NCBI GenBank assembly: GCA_020205615.1
Contig: CM035170.1
Span: forward strand, 62,609,322 to 62,673,321
Origin: Panax quinquefolius
Taxonomy: Eukaryota > Streptophyta > Magnoliopsida > Apiales > Araliaceae
Direction: 5' to 3'
DNA: 64,000 bases
Shown here: positions 45,536-58,330 of the stretch, one piece after another
Numbering within the stretch: the stretch's first letter is position 1
Layout: each line of letters begins with the position of its first letter
The notes under the pieces: generated by a model
Seen by the model: only the letters and a program-made list of their open reading frames with translations
What the model was told of the DNA's origin: nothing
Databases searched by the model: none
Translations under genes and position numbers: made by a program

Positions 45536-48480
45536 CATCACAGGTTTCATAAGAAATCACAAATAATGTCAATCATTTCTTTTATTATCATTAAGATTAC
45601 GTTTAAACATTGAAAGAAGGATTTTTATTCCACAATTTATGATATCTTGAGAGGTGTGGTGCTACCATCCAATTAAAAGCTTAATAATAAATAAAGTCAC
45701 TTAGTTGATTAGTGTATAATTGAGTATTGTAAACTCTTTTATATGACTCATACGCACTTGTAGTATACACAACTCTTAGAAATAAAAATAAATTTTAACC
45801 GAACTCCCATGGATATTGGAAAAATTGAGTGCGCAAATATGCATGTCCTTGAAATATTTGGACACAAAAATTCACACGAGGTAGATGGTAACTTGACTTT
45901 GGTTTTGGTGTCAAAATTGGCAGTGTTGTTGACAAAGTTGAGTTTATTTATTTACGTTAGGATCATGTTCTGGTCGAAGTCCGTTAGGATTTACAAAGTT
46001 GAGTTTATTTATTTACGTTAGGATCATGTTGAGCCTCGTAATTTAGTTTTGAAATTATCCATTAAGCGTCTTCAAATGCAGATTATTTATTTATTTTGTT
46101 TTTAACTTTCTATTTTTACGCCGAGTGGAGTTGGGTCTCAATTCTCTAGTTTTAGTACCATTATTCAAATAAGAAATAGCAAGCGAGGACAAGATGGTAG
46201 ACATTTCTTGCTAATTTCTTGCTCTTATTTTGCTTTCAATAATCCTTTAAATATTGGACTAAATTCTGTTTAATGGAAATGCCATTGTGATTACACAAGA
46301 AATGTAAATTTTGCCCATGACACTTGAATCATATTCTTTCTTCTAATTTCATGATAAAAAATTAATTCGAGTGTAATAGGCTTAACTTAGTAAGCATAAA
46401 TAAAACAGTAAATAAAGTCTAATAGAACTCTGATATTGCTATCAAATATAACTCTCATATCTGGATAAATAAAGTCCACAAGTAGAACTCTGGAATATGG
46501 GAGTATTTCACAATAGTGAATGTCTAGCAACAACTTATATTTGTTTCTGAGTGCCTTGCAGAAAAAGTCGGCATGATACCACGATACAATTATCACCAAT
46601 CAATGTTTTACATATATACATGGCTATAATATGGCTACCGTAAAAACGTTATGAATATATATATATATATAACCTTTGCAACAATTTGTAAAAACGTTAT
46701 GAATATATATTATCGTAGAATGAATATATAAGTTATGAATATATATTATCGTAGAATGAATATATACGTGTGTGTACGCGCGAGCTAGCAGAACCAACAT
46801 ACCAGTTTTAATGTTTTCTTGTTTTAAAGGCACTCCATTCAAAACGAGAAGGGAAGGGGAAAAAAACTACATGAATAGCAGAACATCAACTGTTCTAAAC
46901 GTCAACCTGATGAATGATTCCCCGGGGGGCGGGGGAATTAAGATTACACAGTCAGCACACTTTGAAGCATCCTTAGAAAACCAACCTATCCAGAGGAATC
47001 AAAGTTCATCGTGACCACAGGGGTTGTTCCTTGTTCATCAAATCTAGTTTATCTTGCGGTTCTATAACATCGGATCATATAAAAACCATTATAAGATCCA
47101 CGACATGAGATAATAGGTGGGATAACTCAAAAACAAGGGAAAAAAAAAATCCTACTATGATCCTAACGTAAATAAATAAATTCCTCTAATAGATGGACTA
47201 TTATGTGGATTATAATATAAAAAGATTAAAATAATTAATGAATTCAAAAAATCTCATTCCTTCTCCTTCTTCAGTCATCTCTCCCATTTAAATATATTAA
47301 AAATTATATTCCACCAACTATTGTTCTTTGATATAGTCTTTGTGATAATGAGAAAATTATCACGTTAGTGGACAACGTTGTAGAAAAAAGAATGTTAATG
47401 GGTGAACGTTGGAGATAACAGAAATAGAACATGGTGAACGTTGAGATAGGGTTGGTTTCAAGTAAATAATAAAAAATAAATTTAGGAATTTTAGCGGCTC
47501 AAGTAAATAATAAAAAATATATTTAGGGATTTTATCAAAACACACACATGTCTAGCTAGAAGTCCAAGATTTCTTATTGACCCAACCCAATTCTTTAATT
47601 CATCCTCATAATAAATAAGCCCATCTCTTTTCCTCAAACATGTTACTAAGTTCAACTTAAAAAAAAACTAATATACACATAAAAAGTTCTCAAAATAGGT
47701 AATGTGGAATTTGTCAAAACTAAGAATTTTGAAGCACAATCATCACACACTTCAAGCCAAGAAACGCAAACAACCGACAACTCAATTATCTCTTTCCCTC
47801 TCTTTATCTAATTGATATATGTATTCTATTTTTTCTTCCTTTTAATTTTCATGTAACTCATTATTATTATTTTCATGGAAAGAGGTAAATCCGTTAATAA
47901 AATAAATTAAGAAAGAAATTTGAAATCTGAATACTAAAGTAAAAACAAACAAAACGAATTCGGTTAATATGAAGTTAACTTTGGTCAATTGATCAATATA
48001 GTGTCTATACGCAGACAGGGGGTGATCTTTCTCTACGTGTCAATACTATATTGGTTAATTAACGTTATTATGAAGTTGACTTAATGTTAATGGAATCAAA
48101 ACAATACACATCCATTGACCGGATCCGTACATAGTACACATTTTCAAACTTTTATATATCATAGTTAGTATCAATAAAGATCTCACCATTCCACAAAAGG
48201 AGTTGCGTTTGTTAAATATTTTTGTTTAAAAAAAATCTCCTTTCTTTTAATAATAGTACTATACAATGATATATATATATATATATATATATATATCTTA
48301 TGTATTTATATACATTGAATAATTCAATTATTTAATATAAACATAAATTTAAATAAATTGTTGTTGATATTCTTTGAAATTGGGACAATTTTGGGCTTCT
48401 TATTGTTTTTACTAATATTGGATTCTCCTAAATTGTGCCTTGAATTATAGTTGTGCACATTCTGTTTTGTGTGTTGGGAT
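45476..48480 (+). other. CACTA 5' interior, no gene recognised
   Basis: About 3 kb without a recognisable domain. It holds a duplicated TTTCATCACAGGTTTCATAA (about 45,476 and 45,534) around a (TA)n run at 45,501-45,533, a duplicated TTGAGTTTATTTATTTACGT (about 45,938 and 45,997), repeated TAAAAACGTTATGAATATAT units at 46,640-46,770, and (TA)n at 48,269-48,296. Short ORFs of 60-97 residues lack family motifs. Confidence 0.5.
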
Positions 48481-49098
48481 TATATTTTGTTGAAATTGGT
48501 TAAGTATGCATGCCCTCGTGCATGTGGATAGTCCATATTATAGGGGAGACTCTGCTTAGAATTTTTTCATATATAAAGTCAAATGGCCATATAACTTGAA
48601 CATGAGTATAGCATAAAACATAACTAGGAATTAAGTTTATCCATAATTCAATCAAGAAGAAGGTTCAAAGAAGTTTTCCATAATTCACGATCGAGAAGAT
48701 AAAGAAAATGACACACTATTAATATGTATGCTATAAGTATCACAATCAGTATATGTGATGTTTTTGTTGTGTTCGAGATATGGACCCTCGAATCATATAT
48801 AGGAATGCTTAAAGACCATATGTGTTCTATTGTGGTATTTGGGGATTTGTGTGACTAGTGTTGTTAGATAGTGAGAGAGTACATACATTGCCTATAGATA
48901 ACATGTAAAAATGGTTCCCTAAGTTAGTTAAGGTCTACATGGTGTGTTGTGCAAATTCTTGCTTAAAATCATTGACATGCTTAAAATCATCTATATGGTG
49001 TGTTGTGTGAAAAGGTCTACATGTTCTCTATATCCACGACATGTTTATGTACCTTTCATTTATAACTTATACTAACATCCTAAATTTTTTATTTATAG

Positions 49099-50505
49099 AT
49101 GTCTTTTGAACTGCAAGACGACGAAGCCTTGGGTTGGGTGGAGAACCCTAATCATGTGTTAAAGGCCAAGCTAATCTGGATGATCGCATTCTTATCTGAG
49201 ATCCGTCCTCCTCCGGATAACACGTAAGTTAAACATCGTGTATATATATATATATAGGGTTTTAATATAAATTATTGTATATTGTAGTGATTTTCAAGAT
49301 AGTAAAATTGTGAAGTGCATTTCACAATTATGCTTCTGAAGCGCTTCTGCCGGTGATTACATAAATGCGATCACACCTCTACGCCCATAAGGATCTGCGA
49401 TTTAAATTTGAATTTGGGTATATTTTTTATCACTCGATAGATAATACATAGTTAATCAAATAATATTGCTTAGTAATATAACGGTTTAATATTATTATTG
49501 TTATTTTATTTGCGAAAACGATATAGATGGGGACGACCTTACGAGGCATCGATTATTCGAAACTATTACGGCGAAGTGCGGCCGTCTGAACTAAAGATAA
49601 TTTGAACAAGGAACGACAAAAATCCACACGCACAATCTTGAGATTGACCATCCGGGACGAGGTGGAGTAGTATATGCATGAGCATAGCCCACAGTGGTGC
49701 GCATGACCCGTATAGGTGCGAGATGTGTGACCGATGGAAAAGGCGAGAGAATCGGGTCAAGAGGCGCGAAGCTGCCGCCTCGAACAGATCCTCGAGTGTA
49801 TCGAACGGCGAAAAAGCAAAAAGGCACGTGTCGGGGCGGCGATATATCACAAACCAAACACATTCTTTGCCGAGTGCGTATGTTATGTTCTGATCATCTT
49901 TTGTAGCTAAAATATCATATGTTTACATAATAATATGAGGAAATGAACTATAGGAGTCTCAGTCTCAAGGTCAACCTATCAATTGGTTGGATGTGTATGT
50001 AGCCACCAGCGATGGTCTACTGAAAGTTGTTGAGATAAGCGGTAATAAGTTCACTTTATCCTAATATGTTGTTTATAAATTATAACGACCTTCTTTAGTA
50101 TTTTTTTTATTTATTTTAACTATTTAATTGTTCATCTTGACGGAGACACTTATAAGGGCTTAATGAGCGAAGCGCTATCCTGAAGGCACCCGCGTCCATC
50201 GATTGATCAAGAATTATGGGAGAGGGCATCCATCGTGAAGAAAAATTATGTCAAAGGCCAGAGACAAAGATGGCCTTGAACCATCGATGGCACAGGCGGC
50301 TCTCGCCACCAGTCTACAGTCATCAGGTTATCCAGCCTATCATACTCCTGCTGACTGTGTGAGAGCGATCTGTCAGGATCGTGATCTTCTTCGTATACTG
50401 GGCGGGCATCTGCAGTCTCTGAGTCTTGATGAGTTGGCGGAGGCAGTGGCGGCAGTGGCGGCGAGGCGAGAGCATCAAAGACAACAACACAAGAGGCGTA
50501 TATAT
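49099..50505 (+). pseudogene. CACTA-type transposase remnant (Transposase_24-like)
   Basis: Exon 1 starts at ATG 49,099 (after ATTTATAG) and ends at 49,223 before GTAAGT. Exon 2 (about 49,288-49,415) encodes DFQDSKIVKCISQLC. Exon 3 (about 49,523) encodes YRW and, after a one-base shift, DDLTRHRLFETITAKCGRLN. A clean stretch at 49,715-49,860 encodes MCDRWKRRENRVKRREAAAS then NRSSSVSNGEKAKRHVSG. A further exon near 49,960 gives SQGQPINWLDVYVATSDG, and 50,200-50,280 gives SIDQELWERASIVKKNYVKG. The final part at 50,281-50,500 has an alanine-rich helical frame. This order is that of plant CACTA-linked transposase proteins; stops and indels mean it is inactive. Confidence 0.65.
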
Positions 50506-50795
50506 ATATATCGTTTATTGTTTAGCTACATTGTCTTATATGTTTATAGTCTCTCGAGTCGATGTCTTACTTATATGTAACATATATGTTTTATTACTTT
50601 GATAATTACAGATCCTAATTTGGATGATCCATGAAAGCGCTGAGACTTATTTTTTTTTAGATTTTTAAAGCCTTGTACTCTTTTAGATTCATTCTTTGGA
50701 CAATTGTATTAGTTTATATGGATGTTTACGATATCGATTATATTGTGTTGGATGAATGTTTTGTATTGTATTGGGTGGATGTTAATATGGATGCT

Positions 50796-50800
<5 letters not shown>

Positions 50801-50857
<57 letters not shown>
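50801..50857. repeat. (TA)n microsatellite
   Basis: About 28 uninterrupted TA units near the right end of the CACTA. The older copy has no such tract at the equivalent place (about 44,900), so it expanded after the two copies separated. Confidence 0.9.
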
Positions 50858-50858
<1 letters not shown>

Positions 50859-51238
50859 CTGGGATTGAAAGCGTACAAAGCGGGTTATTTTGGGAAATCA
50901 ATAAAATAGGCAAAATTAAAAAAAAAAAATCATCGTGATCGCATGCGGTGCTTCTAAATCTTATCGGCGATCATTGAATCTAGCGGCCATTACGCGGTTA
51001 TTATTATCGATCGACACGTGTGACACGTCACGCGTGACAAATGACTCGAAGATAAGTCATAATAGCGGCGATATCGATTAAGCTAATGGCGATCGCTAAT
51101 AATTCGATCGCTATTGTTGGTCGCTGATGTCCTTCCAGCGACCAGATTATCTGCGACTTCGTGTCGGTGACAGCATCTGATCACGTCGCGATAGCCATCT
51201 GCTGACCGTAGTATGCGATAACTAATGTCTTGATCGTT

Positions 51239-51260
51239 GATAAGCCTTTTTGTTGTAGTG
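51239..51260 (-). repeat. CACTA right terminal inverted repeat
   Basis: GCCTTTTTGTTGTAGTG at the right end, followed by CAG. It is the reverse complement of CACTACAACAAAAAGGC. Confidence 0.9.
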
Positions 51261-51462
51261 CAGGTACAAAGCAGGTTATTTTTTGGAAATCAATAAAATA
51301 GGAAAAAAATTTATAAAAAATAACACACATCAGCGACCGCATGCGGTCGACTAACATTGTAACATCGATCGCGTTACCTTCTTGGACACTAGCGACCGAT
51401 GCGGTCGCTATTACCGGCCGCTGACACGTGTGCTATGTCACACCTGACAAATGACTCAGCAT
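51261..51462 (+). mobile_element. Old CACTA element, segment 4
   Basis: From GTACAAAGCAGG it matches 50,873-51,070, the subterminal part of the second CACTA, including GCGACCGCATGCGGTCG and GACACGTGTG...GTCACA landmarks. It stops at AGCAT (51,458-51,462), the target duplication of the copia element. Confidence 0.85.
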
Positions 51463-53322
51463 TGTTAGGTTTGTAATAATCATGAACGCAATCAAATTGC
51501 AAAAATAATGCGGACACGTGTAAAAATCAGAGTTTAAAATTTTCACAAACCATATACCCGGATCACCCTTTACGCACAATTATTAATTAAACGAAAAGAT
51601 ATGAAGAACAAACATACCCTTGAAGATCCGAGCTTCCTCAGGTACAAGTTTACCTCCAATCCTTTTCGCGTTCAACTTGAATCCACCGGTTTGGTTCCTT
51701 CCTTTGATCAACGTTAGCCACCCAAGTGTTTGGCCTCTGAGGTGATCCACCAAGGAATAATAAAGATTCAAGAAAATGGGTGGTTGGCTAAACCCTAGTT
51801 TTTCTATCTCTATAGAAAAAAGGCGTAGTCTCCCAACTATTGGAATTAATATTGTAGTCATGATATCCATTATAAGACTCCTCTTATAAAGATATCAAGT
51901 AACCTATTAAAATAAGGTATTATTTAATTAAACCCTTTTAATTAAATGGGCTCAAAATAATCTTATTAGGGATAATTAATTAAACTCCTTTAATTAATTT
52001 TCCTCCTAATCCTATTAGGAATAAATGAGAGTACTTATATTAAATTAATTCCTAAACTCTTTTAGAAATTAATATAATAATAATAATTGTAATAATATTA
52101 ATAAGACTCCTCTTATTAATTTATATTTAATATTTCTAAAATATTAAATAATAAATATTAAGCTATTTAATTTATTATATCACCATAGATTAAATTAAAT
52201 ATACATAACATATTATTACGATTATGCCATTAACATCTTAAATAATTATTCTTCCTTTTATGGTGTGACCCTTTAGGTTCTCCATATTAAACCGGTTGTG
52301 AATAAATCAATTAGAAAAATTCTAATCTTATTTAAATAAATAAATTAAACAATTAATTTATTTAAATAAATAATATTTATTCTACAATAGGGATAAGCCT
52401 CCTAGCGATCAACGACTTTCTAGATAATATAGATTTCAACATTAATCATAAAAGAACCTTTGAGTAAATAGTTACCGTTACAATTCAATCCTTCCACCAT
52501 ACAATGTTCCAATTAAATATAAGACATTGTATTCTTTATTAAATCTTATTTTATTTAATTATATGTATTTCAATCCTTAAATGCACAACACGAAATAATG
52601 CAAATTAGAAACTCCTTTCTAATTTCATTACATCTTAACCAAGGACTCTTTGGGTTGTCATTTATCGAATCACATAGGACATTTCTCTTCTTTTAATAGA
52701 AGTGGTAGATTCTTTATTGATCATACATTATCTCCATGTATAACTTATTATACCCAAGCATACCCTTTGATATACCCTAAGGGTCTTAAGGAATAAGTCA
52801 AAGTATAACTCATCATACACAAGATACTATATGATGATCTCAAGTCCAAGGATCACTTGTACCACTATCACTACATGAATTCCTATTGACAAAAGTAAAA
52901 AACTCCATTAGGCATTCCTTAGCGAGCCACGTTCAGTGAACTTATTCTCTAATAAGCACCTACATACTTGCTTTAGTGTCTCCACACAAATGATCATGAG
53001 ATCAATCATCCTCATCCAATGAGCAAGCAACGTATGTACCAATATATCCGGATTCACTAATCCCCAATTTAGTAATCCAATGATTGGGAACTATTTTAGT
53101 TTTAAGCTTTCTAAGAATTTAGATCTCATTAGAATGATCATCATCATTATTCTAAAAGTATTGCTTAAAACTATGGGTTTATCACATATTATAAAACAGC
53201 ATCATGTAGATAATTAAAAGCCTTTAATAAATTAATACTTTTTATTAATAAATAAATAAGATTGTTTACAAAGTATATGCTTTATCATCAAACATGATTG
53301 GCTTGTGTGCATATTACTTTCA
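51463..53322 (-). repeat. 3' LTR of the copia element
   Basis: 1,860 bases, TGTTAGGTTTGTAATAATC to ATATTACTTTCA. It matches 58,726-60,634 closely throughout. Non-coding; a 95-residue ORF at 51,583-51,870 overlaps LTR sequence and has no domain. Confidence 0.9.
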
Positions 53323-53334
53323 ATCTCTCAGTTG
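53323..53334 (-). other. Polypurine tract of the copia element
   Basis: Minus strand CAACTGAGAGAT, resembling the CAAGTGGGAGAT tract of many plant copia elements, and directly before the LTR start TGAAAGTAATATG. Confidence 0.7.
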
Positions 53335-54200
53335 CACTAAAGCCAATCGCCATTGTATCTTATACTTATCTTCTCTAAGTGACGATTATCCTGCTGTTGG
53401 ATAAGCTTTAGTTAATGGATATGTAATGTTGTTCTTGAGAGTCCATCATCTCTATAGTGATTTCCCATCTTTCAATGATTCTAATAATCAAATGAAAGTG
53501 CCACAACACATGTTTAGATCCAAGATGAGACTTAGGAACTATTCCTAGTTCTGTAATGAACTTTTAATCCAAACAATCAACTTGCAGCTTCATTTATAGC
53601 TATATACTTTGTCTTTATCACTAAACCAAGAACTCTTTCTTTGTTTGGAACCTTTCAATTCAACGCACCACTTGCTCAAGATAAAACTTTACCTTAAAGT
53701 GGATTTTTACGTCATCTTGGTGCATCTCACGAAAACTTGAGTCATTAAGCCCTCTAGTTTTAATTTAGACCAACCATGAATATGATCACATCCTTAGTGC
53801 CAGGTTAAGCACTTTAAGATGTTTTCAGCGACTCATAGTGAACATCTCCATAATATGGTGATTAACATCGGTGTCGTACATTTCATTGCATACATGATTT
53901 TCACTCATGCTACCTCTCTTTTCGTGAGTCTGTGGGACTATTAAGAGATACACTCCATAGCTCATCGACATGAGACATCTCTTGGAGTTTGCCATGCTAA
54001 ACGACTTTAGCATCAAATGAATATATCGTTCCTTGGGTTAAGTCGAGCATCTGTTGTATCTATCTATATAGATTTTATCCCCAATTAAGATACTCTTCCC
54101 AAACCATTCATGGAAGAATGTTTAGACAACTTTATCATTCTTGATTGTAGCATTAGTATGTCATTCCTTATCTGTAGTATATCAACATATAATATTAGGA
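53335..54200 (-). pseudogene. Copia RT C-terminus and RNase H remnant
   Basis: Near 54,070 the minus strand encodes an IYIDRYNR-like segment, then QERYIHSF, and at 54,016-53,825 FSMANSKRCLMSMSYGVYL and EKRGSMSENHVCNEMYD, which follow the C-terminal RT wording of plant copia elements. RNase H pieces continue to 53,335 with many stops, ending in KISIRYNGDWL close to the polypurine tract, the usual end of copia pol. The YVDD catalytic region is missing: a deletion lies between about 54,130 and 54,250. Confidence 0.75.
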
Positions 54201-54229
54201 ATGTCACGGCGCTCCCACTGTCCCTTTTG

Positions 54230-55030
54230 TACACACTAGAACTCTTACCTCATCGTATGTAACTGGATCATCATCTTCTATGATGTGTACCTCATCATCA
54301 TCATCTATGATGAATTCATACCTCCTAGGTATCTTCGGTACTATTCCAGATTTACGATTTGGTTGTGGTATAATAGGTCTATCTACAGGTTCCTCTTATT
54401 TGATTTAGAGTATTTTGTGGTTCTTGAACTCTTCAAGATCTATTATCCTCCCACTAGCCCCTTCAATGATAAACACCTTTATCTTAGAAGGCAGCGTGTT
54501 TTACAACAAACACCTTTTGCTAAGTAGAATTATAGAACATATACCCTAAACTTACTTTAGGATGTCCCACAAATCGACACTTGTCAAATCTTGTCCCAAG
54601 CTTATCCTTTTGAAACCTTTTCACATAAGTTGGAACCCCTTATCTTAACAAACTTAAGATTAAGAATCCTCCTCATCATATAACTTTTATGGAGTCTTGA
54701 AATGATTTTGAGGTTACCATTTTCAATGAGATATGCGACCATTTCTAGGACATAATCTGAAGGATCTTTGGAATGTCGGTAAAATCATTTTGGACCGCAC
54801 CATGTCCAACAAGGTACGATTTTTTTCCATTCAAATACATCAATCAATTATTGGGTATCAGGAGGCGTCCATTATGAAAAAACCATTTAAGATGATCTAG
54901 AAACTTATTTCACAAGTATTTATTCCTTGATCTAATCAAAGAATCTTAATACATTGTCAATTTGTTTCACTTCTGAATTCTTTGAACCTTTCAAATAATT
55001 CATACTTGTATTCGATAAATACACACATTT
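54230..55030 (-). pseudogene. Copia integrase remnant
   Basis: Around 54,990-54,930 the minus strand reads EYKYELFERFKEFRSET and IKILRLDQG, the usual FKEF...KxLRSDRG region of copia integrase with the second catalytic aspartate (RLD). About 54,620-54,550 reads KDKLGTRFDKCRFVGHPK then SLGYMFYNST, the conserved stretch after the integrase core. The GTPQQNG segment with the catalytic glutamate is not recognisable near 54,860. Several frames are needed. Confidence 0.75.
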
Positions 55031-55450
55031 AACTCTTTGAATGATCATCTCCTTTTCTTATACTAATTTGTTCAATATGCAAAATTATTTTCATGTAAGT
55101 CAAGTATACAAAATTTATTAAGTAATATTCGATTCTATACAAAACATTATTATTATAAATAGAACAACAATTGTTCTTAATTATAATACCAAAGATTTCA
55201 TTGTCCAACAATAAAATGGAAATAATATTTTCAACAAGAACTGGAATACAATAACAACTTATTGACTTAATAGATTTGCCCGTAGGCATTGTTAAACTAT
55301 AAGTTTCTATGGCTAATATGGCGACCTTGCTACATTTCCCGCACATAGGATTACTTATATTTGTTTAGCTTTCTACTTCTGTTTGGTCCCTTCATAAATC
55401 TATATTTATGATAACCAAAGTCGGTATCCAATACCCAAGTAGAACCTTGA
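55029..55450 (-). pseudogene. Copia protease and GAG-pre-integrase domain
   Basis: Minus-strand WVLDTDFGYHK at about 55,438-55,405 aligns with the copia protease box WILDTGCGSH; the glycine of the D-T-G triplet (55,420-55,422) is now aspartate, so the active site is lost. The open frame 55,346-55,029 continues AIETYSLTMPTGKS and NIISILLLDNEIFGIIIKNN, the connecting GAG-pre-integrase region. This places protease before integrase as expected. Confidence 0.75.
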
Positions 55451-55479
55451 CTTAAAGAAAAATTTATTTCAATCATGAA

Positions 55480-56309
55480 AAAACTGTATTGTAACCGAAA
55501 CTTCACTAAGCTTCTTTGTTAGCTCTGCAAGATGCTTCTCGCAGTTTCTTTCCAATGTCCATGCTTATTGCAGTGGAAGCAAACTCCTTTGCTATCCGTA
55601 TCAGTTTTGGTCTTATTATCCTTTATTTTGCCTTTCTATTTACCTTCTTTGAATCTTTCTTCTTTTCAGAAGATCTTTTGGCCCCTACCAGTAAGACTTG
55701 GTCTTTCTTGGTTGGAAAGTGACTCTCAACATTTTTCAACATGTTAAGCAAATCAGCGAGGCTGATATCTAGCTTGTTCATATAAAAAAAAATTCACAAC
55801 AATTGTGAAAGGAGTCCGGGAGTGAGGGCAAGATCAAATCTTGGCTCAACTCTCCATCCATGACAAAACCTGTTGTCCTAATTGATCAATCAAATTGATT
55901 ATGTTAAGAACTTTTTATCTGCATACTATAGTGCCATTGGCCATTCTAGATCGGAAGAGCTCCTTAGATATCGATATCTATCGGTCCTACTTTCTCACCA
56001 TCAACTACTTGATGTGCAAGAATATAGTAGGAGCATCCATAGTTTCATCTTGTGGCTGAAGCTCGTTACTCGTGGATCGACATTGATGCGTTGAGCCAAT
56101 CATGTGTGCATCATCTTGCCACTTTCTAAAAGTAGCAATCTCTTCCTCGGAGGCATTATGCGCAACCATTGCGAGGGGATAGGCGTATTAAGGACATAAG
56201 ATAGCTTTTCACTATGAGAACTATTCTCAAATTCCTTAACCAAATCGTTTAATTGATGCGGTTAATTTAGCATCTAATATGCTTCATGCATGATAGTAAT
56301 TTTAGACAT
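55480..56309 (-). pseudogene. Copia gag with zinc knuckle
   Basis: The ATG at 56,309 opens MSKITIMHEAY. Downstream pieces include EKLSYVLNTPIPLAMVAHNA and SEEEIATFRKWQDDAHM at about 56,170-56,110, typical copia gag. At 55,590-55,545 GVCFHCNKHGHWK gives a CX2CX4H zinc knuckle; the last cysteine occurs only after a frame change (NCEKHLAEL), so a one- or two-base indel at about 55,542 breaks the knuckle. Stops occur near 56,275 and 55,960. Confidence 0.75.
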
Positions 56310-57789
56310 TGTAAAATTACGTAAATGAATTTGTAATTAACAACATTTTAACATATATTCTTTTATTAATTACCAAAATAAATTAGGTCTTGTTTTAATT
56401 TGGTATCTCCCACTATTTTCTTCAAACTATATTACCCTCACTTATATAGTTCGGCAAAATCTAATCAAAGATTTTCTAGTGAGAATAAGGATCCCATTTC
56501 AAATGTATATAGCCTTGTGGTGACACAACAAACTATATATAAATAAATAGGTAGACAACTTTTGTCAATTACATCAACTATGCAACTCCTTTTCTTTTGC
56601 CTCTTAGATTATTTTGATCAGTGGTGGCACATCTCCGAATCAAAATTATCCAAGTTAAGTCCCACTAGCACTCCATATATTCAAAAAAGAAAATATCATC
56701 CTTGTGGTGACACAACAAAACAATATTGTTCAATTTTCTTTATAAGCATCAAATGTGATAAATTAACATCTTAAATACTTAATACTTGCCTTGTGGTGAC
56801 ACAACAAACTCATATTAAATATTTAATACTCTATTAATTTTATCATGCTAGAAAGCTGACGTTCGATATTCCAAATATCTTTGAGCGCTTAGGACTTAAT
56901 ATAAAAAATTGAGGGGTTTGTTATTAATTTGTCTCATCTTGTTTAGCGCATGCACATATATATATAAAATCGCGTCGTATTAATGAACATGCTGAAACAT
57001 GTTTGCATAATATATAATATATATAGTATAAGCATGCACATATAGAATACTATATTCTACTACGAATTGATTATGGACTTTTATTCTAGTTTGGTTCACT
57101 AGAGCCACCAAGTGAACCAAAAGGTCAAACCCTAGGGGTGCAAGAAATAATATTTAAATATAATTATTACATTTAAACCGGGCTCCATTACAAACAAGTC
57201 TTCAAGCGCTCCTTGCTCTTTGATCTCTAATTCTTCAAAATTAATTCTAACTATTCCTATTACAAAACTATTTAAAATAAATAGAAACCTTGATCGTGAG
57301 CTTAAGGGAAATACATAGGAGGTAGATAGAATTTACATTAAGAAAAATTAGAGAAGGCGAGTCTGCAGACCCCATTTAATAAAACCCATACATTCATGCA
57401 TCCAACTAAAATAAAATCCAATCACATTGGTCAATAGTCCATAATCAATCCCATTTATTATCATACACATCACCATATGCATCGATAAATAACATTCATC
57501 TTATGAATAATAAACATTCAATATTTATATTGATATCATTTAATCAAAATAAATGATATCAAAAAATAAACTCCTTTATTTTAATCCAAATTTAAATCAA
57601 AATAAAACTATTTTATTTTAATTTATCCAATTTTGAATAAAATAAACTATTTTATTTTAATCAAAATCTTTAATCAAAATAAACTCCTTTATTTTAATTA
57701 ATTATGGAATCCAATTCCATGTAATAAAAAATAACTCCTTTATTAAAGGAAACACGGATTCTCTTTCCTATTCACAAATAAAATCCTTT

Positions 57790-57985
57790 ATTTTGAATAA
57801 TATGAAATCTTATTTCATATCTAAATAAACTCCTTTATTTTGAATAATATGAAATCTTATTTCATATCTAAATAAACTCCTTTATTTAAGAAAATTAGAG
57901 TCTTTTTCCTATTCACAAATAAACTCCTTTATTTTGAATAATATGAAATCTTATTTCATATCTAAATAAACTCCTTTATTTAAGG
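57790..57985. repeat. ~46-bp tandem repeats in the copia leader
   Basis: Three to four copies of CTCCTTTATTTTGAATAATA followed by TGAAATCTTATTTCATATCT. Each unit contains the ATGAAAT...ATTTCAT hairpin. Confidence 0.8.
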
Positions 57986-58268
57986 AAACATGGATTCACT
58001 TTCCTATTCACAAATAAACTCCTTTATTTTAGGAAACATGGAATCCAATTTCAACTCCAATTAGTTATCATGGAATCCAATTCCAACTCTAATTAGTTAG
58101 CATGAAATTCAATTTTAAAATTAAAATAAACTATTTTATTTTAATATTAAAATAAACCTTTTATTTAAAGATTAAAATAAACTTTTTATTTTAATTATAA
58201 AATTATTATATATATATATATTACGTAAATATATATTATATATATATAATAAAACCGTGATACCTTAG

Positions 58269-58270
<2 letters not shown>

Positions 58271-58326
<56 letters not shown>
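58271..58326. repeat. (TA)n microsatellite
   Basis: About 28 TA units in the copia leader, uninterrupted. Confidence 0.9.

Positions 58327-58330
<4 letters not shown>

Larger units (their letters stand above)
44934..51260 (+). mobile_element. CACTA DNA transposon with both termini
   Basis: Left end CACTACAAGAAAAAAGCC and right end (reverse complement) CACTACAACAAAAAGGC form terminal inverted repeats, 19 of 22 bases alike. Target duplication CAG lies at 44,931-44,933 and 51,261-51,263. Subterminal GCGACCGC motifs are dense at 44,965-45,240 and 50,930-51,230; such motifs bind the element's regulatory protein in En/Spm. Transposase remnants sit at 49,099-50,500. Length 6,327 bases. It is inserted in an older element of its own family. 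Confidence 0.9.
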
